64,000 bases of DNA from Lomentospora prolificans (lineage: Eukaryota > Ascomycota > Sordariomycetes > Microascales > Microascaceae), in the NCBI GenBank assembly GCA_029532625.1, contig JARFXM010000011.1, positions 310,001-374,000 of the forward strand. The letters are read 5' to 3'. Below, in pieces: positions 24,474-36,479 of this stretch. Under the pieces are notes generated by a model, which searched no databases, was not told the origin of the DNA, and saw only the letters and a list, made by a program, of their open reading frames with translations. The position numbers and the translations under genes were made by a program. Each line of letters begins with the position of its first letter. The first letter of the stretch is position 1.

Positions 24474-25903
24474 CTAATTCCACTGAATCATGTTGGTAGT
24501 GTACACGCCCTTGTCGGCGGTCGTCTCACAGTACTGCACAAATCCATCAAGCTGACCCGACTCCCTCTTAATGATAGTGCTGAAGCCAGCGTTACCAACA
24601 ACGGCGGGATCGCGGTTGCAGTAATGTTGCCAGTCATCCTCAGCAACGGCGGTGGCATCGCTAGCAGAGGAGGGGTACTCGATATCGAAGACGGGCATCT
24701 TGGCGCCGTCGGAGCGGGCAGCACCGGTGATGAAACCCTGGAATTCGCCACACCAGTCGCCGGAGGCCTGGCAGTTCTCGAGGACGGCGAAATCGACGTA
24801 GTCGGCGACGTCGGGGATGAGCTGCTGGGAGTTCTTCTGGCCGAACATGAGGGGGAGGCCGCGCTTGGTGGTGAGGCTGTGGGCGTAGCTGGCGAGGGTC
24901 TGGATATAGGTGATGGACTGGGCCTTGGTGAGGCCGAAGCCGGTCTTGTCTCCACTGGCGGCACCGTCGGCATCCTGTGATATAGGAGTTAGCAATCTGT
25001 GTGAATTGCGAGAAAGGACGTGGGAGAGTTTCTTACCCATCCGTCAATGTTGTCGCCGTCAATGCCATCGCAGCCCACTTCGGCAGCCTTGGCAATACGC
25101 TTCTTCATGAACTCGATAACGTCAGAGCGGCTGGTATCGATCCACCATTCGGGATAGCCGTCGTAGCTGTTGCCAATGGCATCAGAGGGGAAGCTGGAGT
25201 AGTCGGACTCGGACTGCTGGATGGCACCAATGTTCATGTAGCAGAGTACGACGTTGTCAGCACCTGAGGTGGGGGATTTCTGAAGAAAGGATCATGTTAG
25301 CGGGTGATGGAGAGTAGGGATCCGGAGACGTCTTACCAGGTGGGGGATGATATCGGGGTTCTCGACGGAGTGGAAGTAGTCAACAACCCAGACCTGGGCA
25401 TCGGGGGGGTTGAGGGCCTTGGTGATGTCGACGGGGTCGTCGATGACAATCTGCCACTTGACACCAGGAGCCCAGCACGAGGGGAGACCGGAAATGGAAG
25501 TGGGGCCGCCCGTGGCGGGGGTATCGGCTGCAGGAGTCTCGGTGGTGGGTTTGTCCGTGGCAGGCGCCTGGGTGGCGGGCTTCTCGGAATCGTCGGTGCT
25601 GCCGGTTTCCTCGGTATCCTCCGAGTCCTCGGGGACATTGACCTCGGGGCTAGAGTCCTCCTCGGACCCATTGATCACGGGAGCCTGGGTGGCAACAATC
25701 TCGGGGCTAGAGTCCTCGGTCTCATCGGGCTGAGAGACGACCACCTTGGTGGTCTCCGGGACAGGTCTCTTGGGGCCGGAGGGTCCACGGTGGGGGCGCG
25801 AGGCCGCGGAGAGACGTCCACGGCCAGAGTCGTGGTTGCAAGGGCGGCGGGGCGCGGCGACGGCACCGGCGGCCAGGAAGAGGGAAAGAATCGCAGGACG
25901 CAT
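24474..25903 (-). CDS. GH114 endo-alpha-1,4-polygalactosaminidase, secreted
   Basis: Predicted 436-residue glycoside hydrolase acting on polygalactosamine or galactosaminogalactan, exopolysaccharides of fungi. Exons are 25,903-25,337, 25,279-25,037 and 24,974-24,474, all in phase 0. Residues 1-17 are a signal peptide. Residues about 20-140 are a disordered linker rich in Ser, Thr, Pro, Glu and Asp with repeated ATQAP and TPAA pieces. The catalytic domain starts near SCWAPGVKWQIVID and shows the GH114 blocks VWVVDYFHS, VLCYMNIGAIQQS, GCDGIDGDNIDGW (acidic catalytic candidate), CQASGDWCGEF and PVFDIEYPS (second acidic candidate). The ATG at 25,903 is chosen because an upstream in-frame extension to 26,068 would bury the signal peptide. 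No galactosaminogalactan biosynthesis genes are nearby. Confidence 0.92.
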
Positions 25904-27928
25904 TCTGGATGGTCTTAAAATGTCGAGCGCTTGCGCTAAGGAATGGGCAAGTGAAGGTTCGGATACTTCTACGCTACAGAGTTCGCTTTCAAAAAAAAGA
26001 ATGTGAGGACTGGCCGATGCAGCCTGTACGTTGGTTTCGTGTTTTGGAAAGGAGTGTGTGATGGTCAAATAAAAGAAAAAAAAAGGACTGACCAGTGCAG
26101 CCTGTTAGTTGGTATTCAGAAAGGAATGAATGAAGGTGACTGGGTCCCTGGAGAGAGAGGAGAGGAGGAGCAAAGCCAAGGAGGTCGGAATCAAGTCGTG
26201 ATAAATACAAAAGCGGCGGAGACTCCCTTCAGCTCCTTCACCGATGCACCCAGACTATTTTCCGCCTCCCCAGCGTCAACAAAGCGGATTTCAGGGGTGC
26301 CAAGGTCCCATCAATTCAAGGCAACCCCCGCGCTTCTTTGCCACCATCCCTGCGCATTTGGGAAAATTTAGCTAGAAAAAGAAAGAAACAAGCCAAATAT
26401 TGAGTGCAGCTGTGGCCCGGCGTAAGCGCCAGTCGGGATTCCGGGCGCCAGCCTGCATCAATTGGTCTGTTGTGGGCTGGTACCGAGGCGAGGCAGGGGA
26501 AGAGAGGGGAAAAGGAACGAAAGAAGAGCCTTCGTCGCCAGGGATCCAAGGGTTTGTTTCCCGGGAATAGGAGCGGAAGAGGATGAGGTTCTCCTCGAGG
26601 GTGGAGGGAATCCCTGTCTAGTTTCAAACATCTGGGCTTAAATTGGACGGATATGCCAGGGATTAATGGGCCCAAGTTCTTCTGACTCCGCCAACACGTT
26701 CACCCTGCATCAGCAAGAAAGACACCAACGGCGGTCTCCAGTGTGATTGAGGCGGGGCCGCACGCAGATGCCCGCAAGACGGGCTCGGCAGACAACATTG
26801 AAGGAAATCTCAAACCACCAAACTCGTGGGAGATGGAGTTGTTTTTCCGGGATTGTCTTGGTGGTTCTGCGTTGCGTGCCACTCCTGTTGAGAGGATGAT
26901 TTGAAGGTCTGCCTACCCATTGTTTTTTTGTTCCGCTAACCCCTGCATATGCACCCCCTGCAAAAGCGCGTAGAAAAAAAGGAAAAAATAAAAAATAAAA
27001 ATTGAGGTCTGTTCTCTTCGTACCCTTGGCAAGCTTCACAGCTCTCGAGGAAGAAAACGTGAAAATGATCGTGCTATCGGTATATTGCATACATGCCCTG
27101 CAGTTTGGCGCCGTGATTATTTGTTTTTTGTCGAGAAGAATCCTTGTTCCACTGTTTGCGAACCAGCGGAACGTGCCAACAGCGCACAAAATATGTCTCA
27201 TTTCGTTGTGATTAAAGGGGGCTCAGTGGCGCTGACACTCAGCCGGCTAGCTTTCCCCCCCTCGAAGTGAATCACGCTAGTTGTCGCCGTTCACTTGGGG
27301 CGAGGTCAGACACACTGCAGGGATGATGAATAGGCTACGTCGATCTAGGGCTGAGGGGCTGGGGACTTGGCACTCGCAGAGCTTTCCTGAAGCCATCCGA
27401 CGGGGCTGGGATGGTCAACATCGTGGGAAATGGGCTGGATAACGCAGAGGAAAGAGAGAAGAGTGGTCATGGGCAAGCGAAATGAGGTGCCACCAAGAAA
27501 AACCCGGGAATACTGCTGACGGAGACAAACGATGAACGGACAGTTTCGCGCGCTGCGGTCGTCCGATGCAATGTTCTTCATCTCGTTGAGAGTCAGTGTT
27601 TTGCGCGCCCACGCACGGCCAAGGAGTTTTACTTTTCTCTAATATCCTAGATCAGTCCGCGACAGACCAGAAGCTCTTGATATGATCCAGGGCTGAAGAA
27701 TTCAATGGCGCCAACACCAGACACCACAGCAACAGCACCGACAGCTGCCTGCCCCTGATAGGATTTAGGAACCGACGCCAGAAAGGGGAAAACTCAGGCA
27801 CAACTCAGGCACTCTGTCGGGAGATGCCGAATCCATCAAAATGTTGATGCCACACCATTGGTGCATTATCCAGCATGTGGTGGCTCCGTCACGTATCAAC
27901 CGAACCATGTTTTCGCAGCACCACGAGT

Positions 27929-28828
27929 CACGTGATTCGTTTAGCTGATTTGCTGGTGCATTGACACTCCACTTCAAAACGTGATTCCATGCCAGTGATC
28001 CCATGCCAGATACTAATGATATGAAAGCGTGAAAACTCACGTGATAACTGGCACGTGCTTTTGATTACCTAACCATGGATCTCCTCAGTGTGCTCTGGCG
28101 TCAAATAGTTGTACGAACGCATGATTGACAATATCGTCACGGAGGTCCGTGCGCAACCGAGAATTTGATGCGTCTCTCCGATTGCGATCAACCAAAATTC
28201 CGCTCATCGGGACCCCATGGAAGCATTGTCATTTAAAATTGGCACGATTATCCCCTCTGGCCCACCTGCTTATCTTCCTTACTTATCGCTGTCTTGGGAA
28301 GCAGAAAATCCAGAATGCTCCCTCGTCTCATCTGAGGAGCTGGCTTGAGAGGACCTCCTCCATGACTGATGGGAGACCAGAAGGAAGACCAATGCACCAA
28401 CGCAGGCATCACTTGCCGTGCGCTTTCGCTCCATTGACAGCCATCACCACCACGTGTAGGCTGCCCTGATCGACGCTGTGGAGCGCAGGATGGAGGCGCG
28501 GAATCCATCAAAAGCTCGATTAAAGTGCGGGGGAGCTGCGCTTTTGCCTTACCCGGACGAGAAGGAGAGTTGTTGTAATAAGCACGCATTCTGGCTCAAG
28601 ATTGATGTTATTTCTTCAGAAGTTCCAAAGGTCGCCGTCGAGGGATGCATCGCTTGCATCCCCACAAAAGGCCAAGGCACGTGAAATACTACCGAAAGCT
28701 ATATTACGGTGCTACCGTGACACTCCTTATCACCCGCAAGCAAGGCAGCTCACAAACAACTTGCTAACCTCACCTCCGCGCCGCCTGCTAAAGCAGAGCA
28801 CTCTTCTGCTTGGCGCTCTCCGCACGTG
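27929..28828. promoter_or_regulatory. Cluster of six CACGTG sites
   Basis: CACGTG occurs at 27,929, 28,038, 28,052, 28,451, 28,678 and 28,823. Two are only 14 bp apart. About 0.2 copies are expected by chance in 900 bp. The hexamer is the core target of bHLH factors such as Pho4/NUC-1 and Cbf1. The cluster ends about 700 bp before the aminopeptidase ATG and 2 kb from the GH114 start. Confidence 0.5.
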
Positions 28829-29317
28829 AACCCGTCGATCTTCCTCCGCACGATGTACCCTCTGGCCGTGCGACCTGCCGTTCAGAGCCGGGAACCTGCC
28901 CTGTTTAGCCTAGCACGTTCTGCGCCGCCGCTGGCCTGGAGGACGGGATACTTCCAAATTAATTAAACCCCGTCAGAATCTGGCAGGCGATCCGTGGGGT
29001 AGCTTGGAGAATCCCGACCAGCTTCTGCAAAAAGTTCCCCCATCCCCACTATCGCCATCTGCCGCACCCAACTTTTGCGGTTGGCTGGATCTTTGAGCGC
29101 CGGCGAGCTTCCCAATCAATGATGGGGGCATTTATCAGTCGAGCGTCGAGCCTCTTGGCATTTATTGCCTCTTCCATTGACGGAAACGCGTGAGATGAGA
29201 AACAAAAGACCCAACCCAGAAAAGAGGTCCGGCTCATGCGGCTCGCACATTGAGGGCGACGAACGAATATTATATAGCTACATGCCGCGAGCAGCCGGTT
29301 TCTGCGTCTCGGCAATG

Positions 29318-29325
29318 TATATATA
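29318..29325 (+). promoter_or_regulatory. TATA box of the M28 aminopeptidase gene
   Basis: A TATATAAA-type stretch about 215 bases before the aminopeptidase ATG, followed by pyrimidine-rich leader sequence. Confidence 0.4.
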
Positions 29326-29535
29326 AATGGCGAATAGCATCCCGTTCAAAGAAGGCCCCAAGTTCGGATCACCTCCGCAAGCTTTCTCTCTCCCCTCTTC
29401 CCTTCTGACTGCTTGTCTATCCCATCCGTCGTCCGTGGCCTCTCATCCAATTGACTTGCTTTTGTCGATCCCTTCCTGGTTGCCTTTCGCCTCTCTCTTT
29501 AGTATACTCCCCATCTCCACCCGCGCATTGCAACC

Positions 29536-31180
29536 ATGAGGCCCACCACCAGCTTGCTCGCGACCATTGCCCTGGGTTTCCCCGCCGTTGCTCTCGCCGG
29601 CAAGGGCAAGGGCTCCAAGTGCGACGGTCCACTCGTTACCTCCAAGAAGCTTCAGAAGCACATCAAGCTCGAGAACCTTCTCGCCGGCTCCCAGAAGCTG
29701 CAAGACTTTGCCGACGCCCACGGAGGAAACCGAGCGTTCGGCAGCGGCGGCCACAATGCTACCGTCGATTGGCTATACGACACCCTTGACGCCCTCGACT
29801 ACTATGACGTCGTCAAGCAGCCTTTCAACGAAATATTTTTCGCCGGCTCCTCTACCCTCACCATTGATGGCAACGAGCTTGAAAACACTGTCATGACGTA
29901 TACCCCCGCCGGCTCCGTCACCACAAAGCTCGTCTACGCGCCCGGTCTCGGTTGCACGGCTGCCGAATACCCCGCTGAGGTGAAAGGCAACATTGCCCTT
30001 GTCTCCCGAGGCACTTGCACTTTTGGCGAGAAGTCGGTCGGTGCCAAGGCCGCCGGCGCTGCTGGTGTGATTGTGTACAACAACCAGAACGGCACGCTTT
30101 CTGGTACGCTTGGTGATCCTTTTGGAGAGTATGCTCCCATCGTGGGCATCAGCCAGGCCGACGGTGAGGCTCTTATCGCATCTCTTGAGGCTGGCGAAGT
30201 CACCGTCGACTTCCAGGTTGATGCTACCGTTGAGGACCGCGTCAACTTCAACGTTATTGCCGAGACCAAGGGCGGAGACCATGACAACGTCCTAATCCTC
30301 GGTGGTCACTCGGACTCCGTCGTCGCCGGTCCTGGTATCAAGTAAGTTCTTCCGTGTAATAGAAGCCCTGCTCGATGAATTCAAACTAACAATTTGTAGT
30401 GACGATGGCTCTGGTACCGTTGGTGTCTTGAACGTTGCTATTGCGCTCGCCAACTTTGGCGTCAATAACGCGGTCCGCTTCGCCTTCTGGGGTGCCGAGG
30501 AATACGGCAAGCTCGGATCCTACTACTACATCAAGCAGATCAACTCTTCCTCTACCGAGCTTTCCAAGATTCGAGCCTACCTCAACTTTGACATGGTATG
30601 TGTCTTTTGGTTCTCAATTCTTCAGTTTGTATAGAGACTAACTTTCCTACAGATTGCAAGCCCCAACTACATCTACGGCATCTATGATGGCAATGGCGAC
30701 GCCTTCAACCTGACCGGCCCTGCTGGCTCCGACGTCATCGAGAAGGACTTTGAGGACTTCTTCGACAGCCACAAGGTAGGCCACGTCCCCACCGAGTTCA
30801 GCGGCCGCTCCGACTACGCCGCCTTCATCGAGAACGGAATCCCCTCCGGCGGTCTCTTTACCGGTGCCGAAGGTCTCAAGACCGAGGCCGAGGCCGAGCT
30901 TTTCGGCGGCGAGGCTGGCGTAGCCTACGACGTCAACTACCACCAGGCCGGCGACGACATCTCCAACCTCGCCCACGACGCTTTCCTCCTCAACACCAAG
31001 AGCATCGCCAACTCCGTCGCCAAGTACGCCGCCAGCTTCGACTCGCTGCCCGCCGTCAACCTGGCCAAGAGGGGCTGGAATGCTGACCGTGCAAGGTTCG
31101 TCAAGAGGGAGGATGGCGCTGGCCATGGACATTCTCATTCGCATGCTGGCGGCCCTTGCGGTGGTGGTGCTGTTTTGTAA
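29536..31180 (+). CDS. Secreted M28 aminopeptidase with PA domain
   Basis: Predicted 509-residue zinc aminopeptidase of the aminopeptidase Y type. Exons are 29,536-30,341, 30,400-30,595 and 30,653-31,180. Residues 1-21 are a signal peptide. A protease-associated (PA) domain covers roughly residues 130-225 (ALVSRGTCTFGEKSVGAKAA, then GVIVYNNQNGT). The M28 metal ligands are in GGHSDS (His258), INDDGSG (Asp near 270), FWGAEEYG, YLNFDM and NYHQAGDD; all are present, so it should be active. The final 25 residues form an unusual tail rich in His and Gly (GHGHSHSHAGG, then PCGGG). Likely role is release of N-terminal amino acids from external peptides, together with the subtilase at 41.9 kb. Confidence 0.95.
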
Positions 31181-32112
31181 AATCTTATGTGTGATGATTT
31201 TTACCGGGGGGGTGTTTTTGGGCGAGGGGAAAGGTAAAAGCGAGCGGATTGTTTGACTACACTACCAGGGGGCGAACGCCGGATCTCCCGGTTATGGGCA
31301 GGATAATTGCCATTCATAAACTATGTAATGAATAATGTACATTTTATCTTATAATAGCACTTATCGGAGAATTTAATTCTCATCATGCATTTCCGTCCGT
31401 CGCAGTAATTTACGCAACGATCCGGCATGACAACAAACACAGCCCGAGGAGCAACTTCTAATAAAGTCAACTTCAATCACTATGCGAAATATACTAGAAA
31501 GTTGTTCAAGATAGCTCTATGCTAGTAGAAGAGGTGGAGGATATCGAACCACAGCTTCCCGAGAGGTACCTGCAACGCTGTAGAAGACCGATCCATGTGC
31601 TGGCTCAAATGCGGGCTCCGACGACTCGTGCGCGCCGTAGTTGAAAATTGAATATGGCGATGCGCTGGCACCAACGCATAAAGGCCTGAGTATTGATTAT
31701 TGAAAAATCGCAACTAAAGATGGAGTCTCCAGTGAAAACGTGCTTCACTTTGGACGAAAAAGCACTCTAAGATGGGGCCATTATATGTTTGTGAGGTTGA
31801 GGGCTCGATATCGAACTTCGCAGTTGTCGCTCGTGTATTGCCTCTCAGCTACTCAGAAGGGAAGGAGAAAAAAGAAACCGTCGTGAAGATCATTCCGACG
31901 CCAGATCGATGGCACTTTGCGGAGAAGACACCAGGTTGACTCCGTCGACCAATGATGCAGAGTGAGGGGGCAGTGCACAGTCGCCTTGCATTATTACGCC
32001 AGCCAACCCTGCAAATAGGAGCCTAATCGTGACCATCCCGCTTCACGTTCAACAGCGTCTCCCACTTTCGCCTTCTCACGTCTCCTCTACGGAGCGACAA
32101 AGAAGATCAACC
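31181..32112. other. Intergenic, nothing recognised
   Basis: 3' region of the aminopeptidase and promoter of the F-box gene. Only short non-coding-like frames were seen. Confidence 0.5.
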
Positions 32113-35100
32113 ATGGTGCACCTATGCAGCCTATGCGGGTGCCCGCTCACGTCCGGCTCACCGCCACCAAATCCCGGACAACAAGTCGAGTGGAACCAGA
32201 AGGTTCGAGCAGGTACGGCAGGGTGACTTACTCCATCTAATAGAGTTCTGGCACGCCGACTAATCACATTCAGTCGGCTCCTTCGGCGGTTGCCAGGAGG
32301 TATTTCTCACCGGAGTCGGGATGCTACTTGATTCGCGCCTAACCGCCAGCATGGATCACGCTGCATCGGACCCGGAAGAGCCAACTGTGCGCACTTTCGT
32401 ATTGGGCAGCGAATCCCCAAGGCGGTGGTGCTTTGCTTTCCATGAAGCCTGTTGGCAGTTTCTCCTTGCGTATATCCCGCCTACTGAGCCGGAAAAGCTT
32501 TCGGAGTTGTTATTTAATTTGTTTTACTGTCTCACAGGCGACGGCGCGAAAACCATCACGCCCCGACACGGATACGGCGAGGCCATCTGGTTTCTTAGGC
32601 ACAGGCGATGGCGTTTTATTCATCCGAACAGCCCAGTCATTAGTCACATTAGATACCTTTTACAAGACCCATCGCAATGCGACTGGATACCAGGATTCGT
32701 AGAGTACCAGCGACAGGCCAGGGATCATGACGAAAGCACCCTTTACGAGAGCCCAGGCGCGTCAATCCCTGCAACGTATCGTCTAGAAGATGGCTCAACG
32801 AGTGATCTCTTCAGTCGGCTCACAGTCGACATCCTATATCATGTGGCGAACCATCTCCCTACAGTTGACCTCTGCAACCTTCGCCTGGCATCCCGCAGCG
32901 TCGCCTCGCGACTTCACGCGTCGCAGCTGCCACAGGAATTCTGGGCTAGCCGCTTCCGACCGGATCTCAAATACGACATGGATTTCTGCCTTGCCGCCGT
33001 CACGGATATATCTATCTGGGACAGTATAAAAGACTGGCGAGCGCTATATGTGTATCTCCGCAAGCTTCTCAAAGCCGGCGGTAGTCCTTCGTTGAAGCAC
33101 AGACGTCAGATAAGGAGCGCTCTCAAGTGGGTTATTGAGCCCTTGCTCCAGTTGATGAAGATGCCTCGGACAGTTTGGTTGAAGCCGTACTCCGGCGACC
33201 TTCCTGTGAGAGACCCCGAGGCGCACGGCCATGGTCCGGTGGTGCGAAGTCATTGTTTACGACGACCGGAGGTTGGGGGGGTTTTGCCGTCCTTCCAGTT
33301 CGATGTTTATCAGTGGGGGCTTGTTAGGCTTCCTATGACAGATGGCGAAGGATTAGAGCTTGTGGCGTCGTTTATTAAGTTTGACGGCTTTAGTTATGTA
33401 TCCGGATTCACAAACATCCAGGTAAGGGCAAGATGTGCTGACACCACCGACATTCATCGTACGGGGATCTACACGACCGATCACGCAGAAAGTATTGCCC
33501 TTAGATACGAGGACGAGATCTTAGAATTGCGAGTATACAGCAGAGTCGATGGCATCGTCGGTCTTGCTTTTGTGACCACTCACCCCGATGACCTTGGGCA
33601 CGAGCCAAGGAATTACACTCTTGGCATATGCGACGTTGCCGATCCGGAAGTTGGAGTTGCGCTCTTAAACCCGCAGCCCGGAAACAAAATATCTGGTCTA
33701 GGCCTGGGCTTTGATGTAAGCATGCTCATATTTTTAGGGGGGAGGGAAGGTGGGCTTTGCCGTGGAGAAGTCACTAACAAAGCTCATGAACAGGTTTGCC
33801 GATGCATATCTGTGCGAATTCTCGAGTGTCCACGTGTACTGAAGTCATCGGAGCCCGTTACTCGACAGTGCAAGATACCGCCAAGCTCCAATGTCGTCCC
33901 GCTCTGGCACCCTCATCCTCCTACACCCGGGTGCAGATGGACTCGCGCTCCCGGCCAGGAGCCGCGGGGGATAACGTCACCATTCTACCGCGTACTCGAG
34001 TATGGCGGCCCTGACGGGACCAGACTGTCACAATTGAATAGGATGAGCATATTTGTCGACCCTTCCACCGCTCAGGTGGGAGGCCTCTGCTTCTACTATG
34101 ACGACGGCTCCTGCTTGGGTGACAGATCATTATGGGCTACAAGTTGCCTCCGTCCTATATCAGAGCCACCTGCAGAGAAGTCTTTTATTATTGACGGAAA
34201 GAATAACGAGCGCATCACTGAGATTCACGTGCTATCCAATAATACGGCAGAGGATCCCGTTATCCACCCTATACACGGCATCCGAGTCTGTACTAACTCC
34301 GGCCGCGAGGTGTTACTTCAGCCCTTTGCCGATTGTGTGAACACGCCGCCTTCTGGTCCGCCAGTGATCCACCGCGCTCCGACAGGAGAAGTAATTACCG
34401 CGATTGTAGCGGAGATGTTTGTGAGTTCATGGTCTTCAAGGGCTTCTAACCTTCTGAGGCCCGACCAATCATGTGTTATCTAATTCACTTCTTGATAGGA
34501 AAACCCTGGCGTAATCGGGCGCCTGAGCATCCTCACGCGGCGTATCGAAATTGGACCGGCCCCCAAGATGACGCTCGAATCCACTCAGATCACCGACCAA
34601 GAACTACGAGACTTAGATGTCTCTTCGGGAAACCTCATGCTTGGACCCTTCCACGAAGACATCTACGAGCCTGGCATCCTCATCAGTATGGCGGAGCTGA
34701 AAGATATAAAGCGTGTTCGCTTCTCGCGAGGTGTGCGCGGGGGTATACGGCTACCGCAATACTTGTCAGGATTGTGGTTTGACTTTTATGGGGACCGGAG
34801 CCCAGTAGTTCTAGGCCAGTGGATTCAGGAGGAGGATTCGCTCGAATTGGCACCCGGCGAAACAATCATAGATTTCCAGATTTACTATCTGATCAGGCCG
34901 GGCCCCGCCTTATTGAAAGGAAAACATCCCGGACTCGGTATAACAACGTCCTTCGGACAGAAGAAAACGCTCTTGTACATACACAGGTCACTAGTCTTTC
35001 AGCTAAACCGCAGGGTCAACGCATATCAGAAGTTTGTACGTAACGCGCAACTCGAAACCCTTTGTCAACTTACCATTTTTAAAACGGCGAGTCTAACCAA

Positions 35101-35867
35101 TTCTTCGCCTCTAGCACTCGCTTATTTGGGGCTGCAACTCGAATTTGGATTCGTTGGTCGTACGATACGAGCCATCACCCATCCACTTACAATTTAGGTG
35201 GGATGGCGCCGAAATTAACGGACGATTCGCCGCCAAGTTCTTCTGGGAGGAACTAGGGCTCCATGGAAAGCCCGCACGATTACTGTCTGTCGAGGCCTAT
35301 TTCAAGCAAGGCCCGCCTAAAACTCTTGGCGGGTTCCGATTCTGCTACGAAGGTGGGCTTAATAGAACGGTCGGGGCTTTGACTGCTGAGACACCATCCA
35401 CGATTACGTTTGCGGAGGGGGAGTCGATCATCCAGATTGTTTTCAACGATACATACAGCCCCCCAGACCCCCAATTTCAGCACAGATGGCTGTGGGGTGC
35501 CGGGTATACCGTTTCTCTAACGGGACTACGGGTGAGTGACGATTTATTAGGGGGCCCCAAATAACGTGACTCGACGATGGCGGAAGACTTACGATTTGCA
35601 TCAGTTGCTAACATATCATTCTAGATACGGACAAACCGTGGCCAAGACGTAGAGCTACTTGGTCAATCCACCTCGCAAGACTCCGAGAACACGGTTTATA
35701 ATCTCCAGGGAGATGCGACCCATCTCGACAATCAGCTTCCGGGCCGCACGATTCTCGGCGTGGCACCAGAACATTGCGACATTTGTGTAGGGCTTTGGGT
35801 GTGGCCGGAGATCCCCATTCCCGGCACGGCTGTCTTTGCCGCGGGGCCTATCTATCGAAAAAAATGA
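32113..35867 (+). CDS. Large F-box protein with DUF7600-type C-terminal repeats
   Basis: Predicted 1,121-residue protein. Exons are 32,113-32,212, 32,274-33,715, 33,794-34,420, 34,499-35,035, 35,115-35,531 and 35,625-35,867. The N-terminus has a zinc-knuckle-like CSLCGCPL and a fungal-specific domain with FHEACWQFL. An F-box lies near residues 210-255 (DLFSRLTVDILYHVANHLP), which would bind Skp1 in an SCF ubiquitin ligase. The long remainder carries repeated beta-strand units ending in W/LGL or GLR, as in the DUF7600 family. No signal peptide. The intron at 33,716-33,793 is 78 bp and has no stop, so a 26-residue longer form is possible. The start ATG is preceded by a good context; a further in-frame ATG at 32,029 would add 28 residues and is considered less likely. 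The substrate is unknown. Confidence 0.85.
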
Positions 35868-36479
35868 ATATGCAGCGCAAAACCATACCAAAAGCCTCAA
35901 TCTAACATTCTTGTTCTTTCTATGCCTCCTATCCCTCCAGAAGGTCACGGCCTGGACTATGGCTGGCTCCTACTGCGCGTCTCTATGCCCTTGGGAATAG
36001 GACGTATTCTGGTGGGTAATTACCAAATGGAGAGCTGCCAAGACAAACTACTAGTTAAGAACGACGTCCAAAGCGCTGGTATGAGGACTACGATAGAGAT
36101 CACGTCTGCCTGACCACCTATTTTCGTACTTGTGTAGGAAGAACTGGATAAATAGATGGGTCGTTTGAAACTGTATGAGGTTCAATGGAGCAATGCACAC
36201 GGGAATTCCCGCTGGCGGTGTCTATTTTCAAATGCTACTCGTCGTTGATCTGACGGAAAAGCTCTCCCTGCGGCTACCTGATATTAATACAAACTAGTTG
36301 GACTAGCATGCTAATGTGACTGGTGTTGATGACATTGGATTTATACCAAGTTATAGAAGAAGCCCATGGCATACTGAAATGAGGACTTGCGCGGCGGCCT
36401 TGCCAACCAGGATCATGAGTGCTGGAGTGAGGCGCCGTGGGTAGACCTACTTTACCGGCTCAAGGCCCAAAAGGTTGAA
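35868..36479. other. Intergenic, nothing recognised
   Basis: A 63-codon frame at 35,922-36,113 follows the F-box gene but shows no family features and no clear splice link to it. Confidence 0.45.

Larger units (their letters stand above)
25904..29535. other. Long divergent intergenic region with clustered CACGTG
   Basis: 3.6 kb between divergently transcribed genes for secreted enzymes (GH114 and M28). Open frames here are short, start on non-ATG codons or lack motifs. The notable content is six CACGTG palindromes between 27,929 and 28,828. Purine-rich tracts occur near 26,060 and 26,980. An unannotated RNA gene cannot be excluded. Confidence 0.55.

Noticed and set aside
24624..24980. 118-codon plus frame opposite GH114
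   Set aside because: Antisense shadow of a well-supported coding exon.
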